Assembly (NCBI GenBank): GCA_913062745.1 | Contig: CAJXXJ010000139.1 | Location: 1 to 8,161, forward strand | DNA length: 8,161 nucleotides | Reading direction: 5' to 3' | DNA from: an uncultured Phaeodactylibacter sp. | GTDB lineage: Bacteria; Bacteroidota; Bacteroidia; Chitinophagales; Saprospiraceae | Part shown: in pieces, positions 1 through 6,559 of the stretch | Numbering within the stretch: position 1 is the stretch's first letter | How the letters are laid out: every line of letters starts with the position of its first letter | The notes under the pieces: generated by a model | Databases searched by the model: none | Told to the model about the DNA's origin: nothing | What the model saw: only the letters and a program-made list of their open reading frames with translations | Position numbers and translations under genes: made by a program

Positions 1-10
1 CCGGGACGTC

Positions 11-54
11 ATCTTTTTTAGCTTATTTGGCCCGCCAAACGCGCCAAAAAAGAT
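11..54. repeat. Nested inverted repeat, terminator-like
   Basis: ATCTTTTTT (11-19) is the exact reverse complement of AAAAAAGAT (46-54). Inside it TTTGG (26-30) pairs with CCAAA (35-39) around a 4-nt loop. The symmetric A/T outer arms would place a U-run after the inner stem on either strand, as in a bidirectional terminator. The gene it would terminate lies outside the window, and the inner stem is short, so this is a structural observation and not a firm terminator call. Confidence 0.3.
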
Positions 55-160
55 TTAGCCAGAACCACAATTCCTTGTTTTTCCATGACGAACCCGCTAT
101 AAACATAGTCTAAACGGGCTGCCGCCCAAAGCTACGAAATTCTGTGTAGGCAGATGATAC

Positions 161-188
161 CCCTGATCTGAGAAGTCTTCAGATAGGG
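161..188 (+). promoter_or_regulatory. Hairpin in the leader of the alcohol dehydrogenase gene
   Basis: CCCT (161-164) plus ATCTGA (166-171) pair with TCAGAT (179-184) plus AGGG (185-188). This gives ten pairs with one bulged G at 165 and a 7-nt loop. It ends 59 nt before the dehydrogenase start codon, so it could be a leader-RNA structure or an operator. No promoter matching the Bacteroidota consensus is convincing in 1-247, so its position relative to the transcript start is unknown. Confidence 0.3.
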
Positions 189-247
189 CGGTAAACATCT
201 GCCCGGCCGCAGGCCTTCCAAACCTGTAACAAAAACAATTCAGCACT

Positions 248-1258
248 ATGAAAGCCATGCAAGTCAAAAGCCCGGGCGGCGCATTCGAACTCGTCAACAT
301 CGAAAAGCCGGAGCCGGGGCCGGGTGAGGTACGCCTTAAAGTACACGCCTGCGGCATCTGCCACAGCGATGCCTTTGTCAAGGAAGGGCAGTACCCCGGT
401 ATTGAATACCCGCGTATCCCCGGCCACGAGGTAGTGGGCATCATCGACGAGACCGGCGAGGGGGGGGAAAAATGGGACAAAGGGCAGCGCGTCGGCGTGG
501 GCTGGCACGGTGGCCACTGCTTCAATTGTGCGCCCTGCCGGGAAGGCGATTTCATCCTGTGCGAGCGCGCTAAAATCGCCGGTATCAGTTACGACGGCGG
601 CTATGCGGAGTATATGGTCGCCCCGCAGGAAGCCATTGCTTTCATCCCGGAAGAACTGAAGGCAGTAGACGCTGCGCCGCTGCTCTGTGCGGGCATCACC
701 ACCTACAATGCGCTGCGTAATACGGATGCTAAAGCCGGCGATCTGGTAGCCGTTCAGGGTATAGGCGGGCTTGGCCATCTCGGCTTGCAGTACGCACAGC
801 AGATGGGTTTCGAAACAGTAGCTATCTCGCGCGGCACTGATAAGAAGGAGCTGTCTGAAAACCTGGGTGCCGACCACTATATCGATGCTAAAGCACAAGA
901 TGTAGCTGAGGCTTTGCAGGAGCTGGGCGGTGCCAAAGCCATCCTGGCTACCGCGCCGAGCAGTGCCGCTATTGAATCCGTCATCGGCGGGCTGGGCACC
1001 AACGGGCAACTACTGATTGTAGCGGCTACGCCGGATACTTTTTCAGTATCGCCCTTTGCACTTATCGGCAAGCGGGCGTCCATCAAAGGCTGGCCGAGCG
1101 GCACGGCTAAAGATAGCGAAGCTACACTCAACTTCAGCGCCCTCGGGGATATCCGCCCGAAGACAGAAACCTACCCGCTGGAGCAGGCAAATGAGGCGTA
1201 TGAGCGGATGATTAAGAATGAGGCGCGCTTTCGGGTGGTGCTGACTGTGGAGGGGTAG
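248..1258 (+). CDS. Zinc-dependent alcohol dehydrogenase (MDR superfamily)
   Basis: This is a 336-aa cytosolic medium-chain dehydrogenase/reductase that should interconvert alcohols and aldehydes using a nicotinamide cofactor. The N-terminal GroES-like domain carries the catalytic-zinc residues C35 (in ACGICHSD), H60-E61 (in PGHE) and C147 (in LLCAG). The structural-zinc cysteines C91, C94, C97 and C105 are all present. The Rossmann glycine motif GIGGLGHLG spans 171-179. After the second Rossmann strand the protein reads AISRGTDKKE, with no acidic residue where NAD-specific enzymes carry one. This resembles NADPH-dependent cinnamyl-alcohol-type enzymes, so NADP(H) preference is inferred. Length is normal for the family. 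The ATG at 248 begins the usual MKAMQV-type N-terminus; no strong Shine-Dalgarno is visible, as is common in Bacteroidota. It converges with the 1294-4137 cassette across only 35 bp. The physiological substrate cannot be read from sequence. Confidence 0.93.
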   Translation: MKAMQVKSPGGAFELVNIEKPEPGPGEVRLKVHACGICHSDAFVKEGQYPGIEYPRIPGHEVVGIIDETGEGGEKWDKGQRVGVGWHGGHCFNCAPCREGDFILCERAKIAGISYDGGYAEYMVAPQEAIAFIPEELKAVDAAPLLCAGITTYNALRNTDAKAGDLVAVQGIGGLGHLGLQYAQQMGFETVAISRGTDKKELSENLGADHYIDAKAQDVAEALQELGGAKAILATAPSSAAIESVIGGLGTNGQLLIVAATPDTFSVSPFALIGKRASIKGWPSGTAKDSEATLNFSALGDIRPKTETYPLEQANEAYERMIKNEARFRVVLTVEG

Positions 1259-1293
1259 GAAGGAAAAAGCGGAAGGCAATGGAAACCATACCA

Positions 1294-2178
1294 CTATTGC
1301 TGAAGGCCCAGTTCAATTTCAACTCTGGCATTGATTTTGGTTTCATTGAGTATGGCTAGTCTCTGCCCCTCTATAGAAAGCTGCCTGAGAAAAGCTTTAA
1401 AGTCCGACTTAAAGGAATAATCGTTGACTTTGACTTTGCATTCGGCTCTCCAGTAATTGGAATCGGAACCGGACGGGTACATCCTCAATGCCCGTCCACG
1501 AATCCATTGCTCAGTCCCTCCGATCAAGTCCAAAGACTGGTCATTGAGAAGGGAGTGTAAGTTAAACGGCTGCTCCGGACTGACATAAAGCTGGACCGTA
1601 AATGTCCGACCATTGTTTATGAGGTCGACGAATTTACGGTCCAGCCTGTCTGTAAATTGCTTCAACTGCTCTGCAAGCAGGTTGTCGTTTACGGCATTAG
1701 CAATATTAGCAACATCGTAGTGCCTGCGGTTGGACTGCAACAGAGCGCTATTTGCGTAGTTTTCGGCAGAGTATTGGTCAATGGCTTGAATCGACAGTTG
1801 TAGTTGCCGGTCCTTTTCTCCAAATTGCTCCACCCTGATTTCAACGTAAATGACAATATCTACTGAAGAGTTCTTTATGGCTTCTTTCACTTCGCTACGC
1901 TCTAAGTCTGCGGCAGTTGGCGCCACCATCGGCAGACGGAGCAAGGCAGCGTAGTCTTTGGTGCGGTAGCCACGTTCCGACAATACATCGTTGATGCGGT
2001 TGATGACTACTCTCGCCAAACGGCTATCTTCCACTAATGACCGGACAGTTTCATCCGCGCTGGTATAAGGGATGACCAAAAGCGTAAGAAAGGCACGGTC
2101 AGTGATATTCTCATGCTGTGATTGTGCAAAAGACTGAAAATGAATAAACAGCCCCAGAAGCAAAAGAAGGTTCTTCAT
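1294..2178 (-). CDS. Secreted DUF6175-like protein, third gene of the EAD11 cassette
   Basis: This is a 294-aa protein. I start it at the ATG whose codon ends at 2178 because it opens with a clean signal peptide (MKNLLLLLGLFIHFQSFAQ, cleavage probably near A18). The 36 codons upstream, starting at 2286, overlap the preceding gene and look non-coding. The mature part begins with a segment that reads LTLLVIPYTSADETVR, followed by RVVINRINDVLSERGYRTKDY. This alternation of a strand (LLVIPY), a helix and a GY/GF turn resembles the DUF6175 family of Bacteroidota and distantly the CsgG-like fold; I place it there from memory with moderate confidence. A strand IVIYVEI follows near residues 108-114. 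The C-terminal third is beta-rich and carries no recognised motif. It is the last gene of a minus-strand cassette, 67 bp after the CsgG-like gene. A role in a periplasmic or outer-membrane complex with its neighbours is inferred. Confidence 0.8.
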   Translation of the reverse strand: MKNLLLLLGLFIHFQSFAQSQHENITDRAFLTLLVIPYTSADETVRSLVEDSRLARVVINRINDVLSERGYRTKDYAALLRLPMVAPTAADLERSEVKEAIKNSSVDIVIYVEIRVEQFGEKDRQLQLSIQAIDQYSAENYANSALLQSNRRHYDVANIANAVNDNLLAEQLKQFTDRLDRKFVDLINNGRTFTVQLYVSPEQPFNLHSLLNDQSLDLIGGTEQWIRGRALRMYPSGSDSNYWRAECKVKVNDYSFKSDFKAFLRQLSIEGQRLAILNETKINARVEIELGLQQ

Positions 2179-2210
2179 ATCAATATGTAAGTTGAGGTGA
2201 CAGGTCAACG

Positions 2211-2246
2211 CCCGGGTTTTCAGCCCCGGGATTAAGCCACTGGCTT
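2211..2246. repeat. REP-like double palindrome between cassette genes
   Basis: CCCGGG (2211-2216) pairs with CCCGGG (2225-2230) across an 8-nt loop. Next to it AAGCC (2234-2238) pairs with GGCTT (2242-2246) across 3 nt. The pair fills the gap directly after the stop codon of the CsgG-like gene and before the DUF6175-like gene. Possible roles are an intercistronic mRNA-stabilising structure, a partial attenuator, or a dispersed REP-type repeat. It lacks a U-run on the transcribed strand, so it is not a classic terminator. Confidence 0.5.
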
Positions 2247-3163
2247 TAGTTGTTTTGGAATATATTATTGATGGGCCCTTTACCACCCGGGCATTCCATT
2301 ATAAAAACCTCCTTTTCTCCGTATTGCTTGATGGCCTCGACGACGAGGTCCCACTCTTTACTTTTTTGAGGTTTAAACTTGGTAGAGGTTTGCCCTATGC
2401 CATCTTCCTTAATAAAGCTTAATTCCACGATAGTTTCCTCCAGCTGATCCCCGGAAGGCAGGCGGTACACGTGCCGAAGGCACATGTTATCTCTTGTGGT
2501 TAAACCAATATTTTTTCCGCCCCGCCCCACGACAAATTGCCCTATTGGATCCACATGGACGACTTGCATCTTTACCGGGAACTGCTTGTCTATCCAATTA
2601 CGCAAGTCCTTTTCCATTCCGAGCACAATCCTGCTAATAGCTTGTTCAGGAGAAGGCACTCGTATGATCTTAGAAAGCTCTACCCCGGCGAAATCCCCCA
2701 CCCCATCATTGATGGCCCCTTTCAATTGTAAGGCACTAACTGCCTTCGCAGTCTCGACATCAATTTGCTTCAATTCAACGGTAAGAAAGGCAGACCATCC
2801 TTGATTGTCTTCAGCTTGTTTCAAAGAAAGAGCGGTTATTTTGGCTATTGCAAGGACCTCTGCGGCTAGCGCATTGCCCTGTTTCACGATCTCGGAATTG
2901 ATGAAGTCTTCGCCTTTAGTGATATTTTTCTCCAGCTTGACGATGTCAAATTTACTTCGGTCCAGGATATCAAAACGCTGAGTATTGATGAAAATCCGGG
3001 TAACGGTTTCATACAGATAGTCGTATGCCATCTGCCGATATTGCTGCTCACTAACGGAGGGGTCAGAATAAGGGACAAAGCCCAGCCGCGTCCTCCCGCT
3101 TTGAGCTTTTGTTAATGAAGTCCCTAATAAAAAAACTGAACAAACAATGATTAAGGTTCTCAT
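2246..3163 (-). CDS. CsgG-like secreted envelope protein, second gene of the EAD11 cassette
   Basis: This is a 305-aa protein. The ATG ending at 3163 is chosen because it starts a typical signal peptide (MRTLIIVCSVFLLGTSLTKA, cleavage near A20-Q21). The in-frame ATG 18 codons upstream overlaps the preceding gene and would bury the signal. There is no lipobox. The mature N-terminus reads RTRLGFVPYSD, then RFDILDRSKFDIVKLEKN at about 63-80 and ALAAEVLAIAKITAL at about 97-111. This is the pattern of the CsgG/LpoB-like fold, whose members build outer-membrane or periplasmic assemblies. The C-terminal part (GRGGKNIGLTTRDNMCLRHVY, abbreviated here to its G-rich turn and following strand) resembles the FlgT C-terminal-type beta-barrel often attached to CsgG-like domains in this phylum. 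It lies 35 bp after the EAD11-like gene on the same strand, so co-transcription is likely. Whether it forms a pore or is only periplasmic cannot be told from sequence. Confidence 0.85.
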   Translation of the reverse strand: MRTLIIVCSVFLLGTSLTKAQSGRTRLGFVPYSDPSVSEQQYRQMAYDYLYETVTRIFINTQRFDILDRSKFDIVKLEKNITKGEDFINSEIVKQGNALAAEVLAIAKITALSLKQAEDNQGWSAFLTVELKQIDVETAKAVSALQLKGAINDGVGDFAGVELSKIIRVPSPEQAISRIVLGMEKDLRNWIDKQFPVKMQVVHVDPIGQFVVGRGGKNIGLTTRDNMCLRHVYRLPSGDQLEETIVELSFIKEDGIGQTSTKFKPQKSKEWDLVVEAIKQYGEKEVFIMECPGGKGPINNIFQNN

Positions 3164-3198
3164 GGTAAGAGTAGGTGTTATATGGGTTATTGTAAAAA

Positions 3199-4137
3199 TC
3201 ATAATTCTCTCAAGCAAGGCTGTAGTTGCGCCAAATCCAGCTGCTTTTTGATGGTTGCCAGTTGGGGCCGCAGTACCCTTTGTGCTACAGTTCCTTTGTT
3301 TTCGTCCGCATAGGCGATCAGTCCCTCACCAGCCGCGTAAGGGCCTGCCTGGCAAATCTGCCCTGCCGCCCCTGTGACGTTTACTAAAAGTGAAACGGAG
3401 TAGCGGATGGCATCGTCCCGGAACCCGGACTGTACCCGTTCCTGATCAACATCAAACATAAACTCAATGGCTAAACCGTTGCTCCTTGCCGACTGTAGCG
3501 TAAAGGGAATCTTCTCCTCCTGTAGCATACTGCTGGCTTCCTGCTTACATAAAGAAAGGAAATCAGGGTCGGTAACCGTAACCTTCAAAAAGCTTAGCCC
3601 TGCTTCTGACTTTTTCGGACTTTTCTTCCCTTCGGCAGTCGTTACCTCAGGCTTCTTAAGCTCTTCTGCACTATCCCGCTTTTTCTCTGAATTATTCTCC
3701 GGTTGGGATGATGCCGGTATATTCTCACTTGTAGAGTCTGCCGCCATTACCGGATCAGGGTTTGGTACCGCCTGAGTCTTCCAAACAGCCTGATACCCTA
3801 TAAAAAGCCCGAACAGCAAGATACTTAACAGTCCAATATATTGCCAGTGCGCCGAAAGCTTGCTTCGCTCTCCTGAATTGGATGCGATAGAAGGATTAGA
3901 TGCATGATCTAGAATATCAAGCAACGCCTGTTTGATCCTGGCACTTCTGATTGAGGCTTCTTCCTGAGAAATGGTGCCGTTGAGCTTATCGCGCTTTAAG
4001 GCTTCGTAGTGACCGGATTGAATCAGAGTCGCCTGGTACCATTTCCTCCCACGCTTTTTGCTGAACTGCAAAAGCATTCGTAAAGCCTGCGCGATATCGC
4101 CTTTGGCAATGAGTTGTTCAATCTGGGTAGGTGTCAT
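3199..4137 (-). CDS. EAD11-like domain, single membrane span and extracytoplasmic C-terminal domain
   Basis: This is a 312-aa protein with three visible parts. Residues 1-78 form a helical domain beginning TPTQIEQLIAKGDIAQAL, with HYEALKRDKLNGTISQEEA at about 43-61 and RIKQALLDILDHA at 67-79. This is the characteristic pattern of effector-associated domain 11 (EAD11), a small adaptor domain known to pair with proteases, TIR or caspase-like effectors in bacterial conflict systems. A hydrophobic span lies at about 100-119 (YIGLLSILLFGLFIGYQAVW), with basic residues before it, so the EAD should face the cytoplasm. A low-complexity Ser/Pro/Lys/Glu linker covers about 120-180. Residues 181-312 form an extracytoplasmic alpha/beta domain with cysteines at 197, 262 and 308 that I do not recognise. 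It heads a cassette with two signal-peptide proteins, which suggests it links a cytoplasmic EAD partner to an envelope complex. No partner effector is encoded in this window. Confidence 0.85.
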   Translation of the reverse strand: MTPTQIEQLIAKGDIAQALRMLLQFSKKRGRKWYQATLIQSGHYEALKRDKLNGTISQEEASIRSARIKQALLDILDHASNPSIASNSGERSKLSAHWQYIGLLSILLFGLFIGYQAVWKTQAVPNPDPVMAADSTSENIPASSQPENNSEKKRDSAEELKKPEVTTAEGKKSPKKSEAGLSFLKVTVTDPDFLSLCKQEASSMLQEEKIPFTLQSARSNGLAIEFMFDVDQERVQSGFRDDAIRYSVSLLVNVTGAAGQICQAGPYAAGEGLIAYADENKGTVAQRVLRPQLATIKKQLDLAQLQPCLREL

Positions 4138-4250
4138 CTCGCAAGTGTTATCCCAACGGGCAGCATATGATAATACTGACCAAATTAATGGCTGCTCCTA
4201 AAAGGAAACTCCATCACAACGTTACAATAATTGACTTTAGACTTACCTTA

Positions 4251-4281
4251 CAAATATACATAACATACATTGATGAAAAAA
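4251..4281 (-). promoter_or_regulatory. Bacteroidota-type promoter candidate for the EAD11 cassette
   Basis: Read on the minus strand, TATATTTG (4258 down to 4251) matches the Bacteroidota -7 consensus TAnnTTTG exactly. About 20 nt upstream sits TTT (4281-4279) in place of the -33 TTG. Transcription would start near 4245, leaving a leader of about 105 nt before the EAD11 gene start at 4137. The match is good at -7 and imperfect at -33. The rest of the 4138-4447 intergenic stretch is AT-rich and shows only the inverted repeat at 4365-4399. Confidence 0.5.
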
Positions 4282-4364
4282 GCTAAACGGAATATATTCA
4301 AAAAAAATCTGTGCCAATTTAATTCAGCCTAAAAAAGCAATAATCCTATGGCTAAACAAAAGGC

Positions 4365-4399
4365 CTCATGATTACCGCACTTTTGCCCCATCTCATGAG
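4365..4399. promoter_or_regulatory. Inverted repeat upstream of the MBL-fold gene, possible operator
   Basis: CTCATGA (4365-4371) and TCATGAG (4393-4399) are exact reverse complements separated by 21 nt. The core TCATGA is itself a palindrome, so it also reads as a direct repeat 27 nt apart, roughly two and a half helical turns. It lies 49-83 nt before the GTG start at 4448. A binding site for a dimeric regulator is possible; no regulator is encoded nearby. Confidence 0.25.
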
Positions 4400-4447
4400 T
4401 TTTCAAAGCGTAAGCCAGCTTTTTACCATACCTCAAAACCACTATCT

Positions 4448-5554
4448 GTGGAGTTTCTAATCATCTTCGGCATACTCGCCCTGCTCACCATCATCAGCAT
4501 TGCGTATCTGCAGCTCAACCCACAGTTTGGAGGGCGCATCAGCAAGGAAGACCGGAAGCGCTACGCCCGCTCCCCGCAGTGGGACGGGGAAAAGTTTGTC
4601 AATTTGCAAGAAACTACAGCAGACGTCAACCTGCTGACGATGCCAGAGCTGCTGCGGGAAAGCTACCAAAACTATCAGGCGCAGGTGCCGGATGCCCCGC
4701 TGCAACTACAGCCCTTTGACCGGCAAGCCTGGGAGCAGTCAGATGCCGGCTTTCAGTTCATCTGGTACGGGCATTCCGTCTGCCTGATGCGGCTGGAAGG
4801 GAAAAACCTGCTGATCGACCCTATGTTTGGCCCCGACGCCTCCCCGGTAGGCCCCATCCGTACACGCCGCTTTAGCGAAAACACTTTAGAGATCATCGAT
4901 CAGCTGCCGGAGCTGGACGTGGTGTTGCTGACGCACGACCACTACGACCACCTCGACTACCAGAGCATCCTGAAACTGAAAGACAAAGCGGACCGCTTCT
5001 ACGTAGCCCTGGGCACCAAACGCCACCTGCTGCGCTGGGGCATAGACGATAGCCGGGTGCGGGAGTTCGACTGGTGGGAAGAGGTGCAGCTCGGCACCAT
5101 ACAGCTGACCTTTACCCCTTCGCGCCACTTCTCCGGCCGCGGCATGGGTGACCGTGCCAAGTGCCTGTGGGGCGGCTGGGCATTTCATACCCCCAACTAC
5201 CGCATTTACTGGAGCGGCGATGGTGGTTACGGGCCTCACTTCAAGGAAATCGGCGAGCGGCTGGGCCCCTTTGACTGGGCCTTTGTAGAATGCGGGCAGT
5301 ACTACAAACTCTGGACCCAAGTCCATCAGCTGCCGGAAGAAGCGGTCTGGGCGGTCGGGGATGTAAAGGCGCAAACCGGCATTCCTGTACACTGGGGTGC
5401 CTTCAAGCTGGCACCGCACTACTGGCAAGAACCTGCCGAACGCTTTTGCCGCTTTGCGGAAGAAGAAGGCGTAGCCATTGGCTTGCCCCGCCTGGGAGAA
5501 CTGATCCGCCCGGAGGAGGATTTGCCACGGGACTGCTGGTGGGAAAAACCCTGA
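4448..5554 (+). CDS. Membrane-anchored MBL-fold metallohydrolase, NAPE-PLD/RomA-like
   Basis: This is a 368-aa protein. A GTG start at 4448 is used: no in-frame ATG was found in the roughly 100 nt upstream, and the GTG puts a hydrophobic anchor (EFLIIFGILALLTIISIAYL) at residues 2-21. The metallo-beta-lactamase core starts near 100 (FQFIWYGHS). Its di-metal ligands are visible: H163, H165, D167 and H168 in THDHYDHLD, H227 in PSRHFSGRG, D258 in YWSGDGGYG and H315 in PVHWGAF. The HQLPEEAV stretch (293-300) and the HWG motif match the N-acylphosphatidylethanolamine phospholipase D-like subgroup, which also includes proteins annotated RomA. A phosphodiesterase acting on a lipid-like substrate at the membrane is therefore a family-based inference; the true substrate is unknown. 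All catalytic residues are present and length is near the family norm. It is divergent from the EAD11 cassette, with 310 bp between them, and looks monocistronic. Confidence 0.9.
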   Translation: MEFLIIFGILALLTIISIAYLQLNPQFGGRISKEDRKRYARSPQWDGEKFVNLQETTADVNLLTMPELLRESYQNYQAQVPDAPLQLQPFDRQAWEQSDAGFQFIWYGHSVCLMRLEGKNLLIDPMFGPDASPVGPIRTRRFSENTLEIIDQLPELDVVLLTHDHYDHLDYQSILKLKDKADRFYVALGTKRHLLRWGIDDSRVREFDWWEEVQLGTIQLTFTPSRHFSGRGMGDRAKCLWGGWAFHTPNYRIYWSGDGGYGPHFKEIGERLGPFDWAFVECGQYYKLWTQVHQLPEEAVWAVGDVKAQTGIPVHWGAFKLAPHYWQEPAERFCRFAEEEGVAIGLPRLGELIRPEEDLPRDCWWEKP

Positions 5555-5635
5555 AGGCAGGATGTACTCCCCTTTAATCGATAAGTTTGCGGAAAATACC
5601 TCTACGCTTCCTTTGGGCAAAACTCGCATTAGCAC

Positions 5636-5666
5636 TTGCAGAAATGATGAAAATGGCTTTACTTTG
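5636..5666 (+). promoter_or_regulatory. Bacteroidota-type promoter candidate for the VanZ-family gene
   Basis: TTG (5636-5638) is followed by exactly 20 nt and then TTACTTTG (5659-5666). This differs from the -33/-7 consensus (TTG, 19-21 nt, TAnnTTTG) at one defined base. Transcription would begin near 5673, giving a leader of about 20 nt before the ATG at 5696. It suggests the VanZ-family gene is transcribed separately from the hydrolase upstream. Confidence 0.5.
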
Positions 5667-5695
5667 TATTTCAAAGTACACCGAAATAAAAAGTT

Positions 5696-6094
5696 ATGCG
5701 CCTATCACTTTCCAAACAACGGCTATTCACCGGAATAGCCGTTCTCTTCTTTCTATTCATATGCTACATTATCGTTTGCGCCGACACTGGGCAGTCCGGG
5801 CATTTAACGCGTCAAGTCCGGAATTTACCCTTTGGCGATAAGGCAGCACATTTTCTGCTGTACGGCACGCTGGCGTTTTTGGTCAATCTGGCATTCAACA
5901 ATACCTACTGGAATTTTTACGGCACAACCGTGCTCAAGGGAAGCGCCTTGGTTCTGTTTTTTGCCATAGCGGAGGAATTCACTCAAATCTTTATTGCCAG
6001 CCGTTCCTTTGAGGCCGCAGATATGCTGTGTGACCTGCTGGGAATTTATGTGTTCGCCAAGCTGGCTCGCTGGGTGTCAGGTATAGGTATTTAG
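5696..6094 (+). CDS. VanZ-family small integral membrane protein
   Basis: This is a 132-aa protein with four hydrophobic segments at about 9-29, 50-68, 80-98 and 108-124. The VanZ-like signature is clear: GDKAAHFLLYG at 47-57 (D48, K49, H52, Y56), AIAEEFTQ at 90-97 (E93/E94, Q97), and SRSFEAADMLCDLLG at 102-116 (R103, D109, D113). VanZ was named for teicoplanin resistance in enterococci. Most stand-alone homologues in Bacteroidota have no known function, and resistance should not be assumed here. The length is typical for short members of the family. The ATG at 5696 follows an A-rich stretch with no strong Shine-Dalgarno. It lies 141 bp after the hydrolase gene with its own promoter-like site, so an operon link is doubtful. 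Confidence 0.9.
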   Translation: MRLSLSKQRLFTGIAVLFFLFICYIIVCADTGQSGHLTRQVRNLPFGDKAAHFLLYGTLAFLVNLAFNNTYWNFYGTTVLKGSALVLFFAIAEEFTQIFIASRSFEAADMLCDLLGIYVFAKLARWVSGIGI

Positions 6095-6140
6095 TGCTGA
6101 CAAGTCATTAATTACTTCCATCAACCAACCCAAGCCCACC

Positions 6141-6233
6141 ATGCCCGTCGAGATCACCGAAATCTTCTACCCCAAAGTCCGCCGGGAATGGCGGCAGGGG
6201 AAGATGTACGGGACGGTGCCGATTGAAGGATAA
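6141..6233 (+). other. Short 30-codon ORF, possible gene remnant
   Basis: An ATG at 6141 opens a 30-codon frame beginning MPVEITEIFYPKVRREWRQG and ending in TAA at 6231-6233. The composition is GC-rich and protein-like compared with the flanking DNA. A second frame stays open from about 6190 to the TAG near 6319 and reads on through DNLDYPMLAMPQLTLSG. Two adjacent open frames offset by one base would fit a frameshifted or truncated fragment of a former gene. I do not recognise the family, and a chance short ORF is equally possible. Confidence 0.2.
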
Positions 6234-6304
6234 TCTGGACTACCCCATGCTGGCGATGCCACAACTCACCCTTTCAGGCCCTTACCAACTAAATCGGGAG
6301 GATG

Positions 6305-6348
6305 AATTGGAACATAATTAGCCAGATTGTTGTAAATTGGAATAGCCA
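6305..6348 (+). repeat. Short direct repeats before the antitoxin-like gene
   Basis: AATTGGAA occurs at 6305-6312 and 6335-6342, each followed by TAGCCA (6319-6324 and 6343-6348) at different spacing. The second copy ends 12 nt before the ATG of the 65-aa gene. Many antitoxins repress their own promoter through short repeats in this position, so an operator is possible. The unequal spacing weakens that reading. Confidence 0.25.
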
Positions 6349-6360
6349 AACTAGATATAC

Positions 6361-6558
6361 ATGACAAAGCGCACACAACATATTATCGAAGAAATCAATC
6401 ATCTGCAATCAGAAGAGCTTGAAATCGTTTTGAGGGAACTACTCAAGCGCATAGACCAACAAAAACGAGTAGAGTCAATCCTAGACGAATATATTGGCAT
6501 TGGAGAAGGATTCTGGCTAACCGATGCTCAGGCGTACGTTGAAACACTTAGAAACTAA
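6361..6558 (+). CDS. Small antitoxin-like protein with no adjacent toxin
   Basis: This is a 65-aa charged protein. Residues 1-35 form an amphipathic helical stretch with the IIEEINHLQSEELEIVLREL pattern common in small bacterial proteins of the VapB/DUF2281-like antitoxin type. Residues 42-63 (DEYIGIGEGFWLTDAQAYVE) resemble the C-terminal GxGxxWxxDAQxYVxxLR motif that I associate with antitoxin-like proteins encoded next to PIN-type toxins; that association is from memory and is not tested here. The protein stops at LRN, a few residues short of where such proteins often end. No toxin ORF follows: the next 350 bp hold an inverted repeat and a MITE. It may be an orphan antitoxin, or the toxin may have been lost. 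The start has no strong Shine-Dalgarno. A 20-codon frame starting at 6302 after GGGAGG ends in TGA overlapping this ATG, which would allow translational coupling if it is translated. Confidence 0.6.
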   Translation: MTKRTQHIIEEINHLQSEELEIVLRELLKRIDQQKRVESILDEYIGIGEGFWLTDAQAYVETLRN

Positions 6559-6559
6559 G

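Noticed and set aside
179..1009. Long open frame on the minus strand opposite the alcohol dehydrogenase gene (276 codons)
   Set aside because: It is antisense to a gene with complete zinc and cofactor motifs and shows no protein-family features; such frames are common in GC-rich coding DNA.
1259..1293. Terminator between the convergent dehydrogenase and DUF6175-like genes
   Set aside because: Only a 4-bp ATGG/CCAT stem is present, with no U-run on either strand.
2179..2286. Longer N-terminus for the DUF6175-like gene, from 2286
   Set aside because: It overlaps the CsgG-like gene and runs through the REP-like palindromes; the ATG ending at 2178 starts a proper signal peptide.
3164..3217. Longer N-terminus for the CsgG-like gene, from 3217
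   Set aside because: It overlaps the end of the EAD11-like gene and would place 18 residues before the signal peptide.
4886..5674. Long open frame on the minus strand opposite the MBL-fold gene (262 codons)
   Set aside because: It is antisense to a gene with all metal ligands intact; its low-complexity VVVVV stretch is the complement of the HDHYDH region.
5696..6094. Glycopeptide-resistance function for the VanZ-family gene
   Set aside because: No other van genes are nearby, and most VanZ-like proteins outside enterococci have no such role; only family membership is supported.
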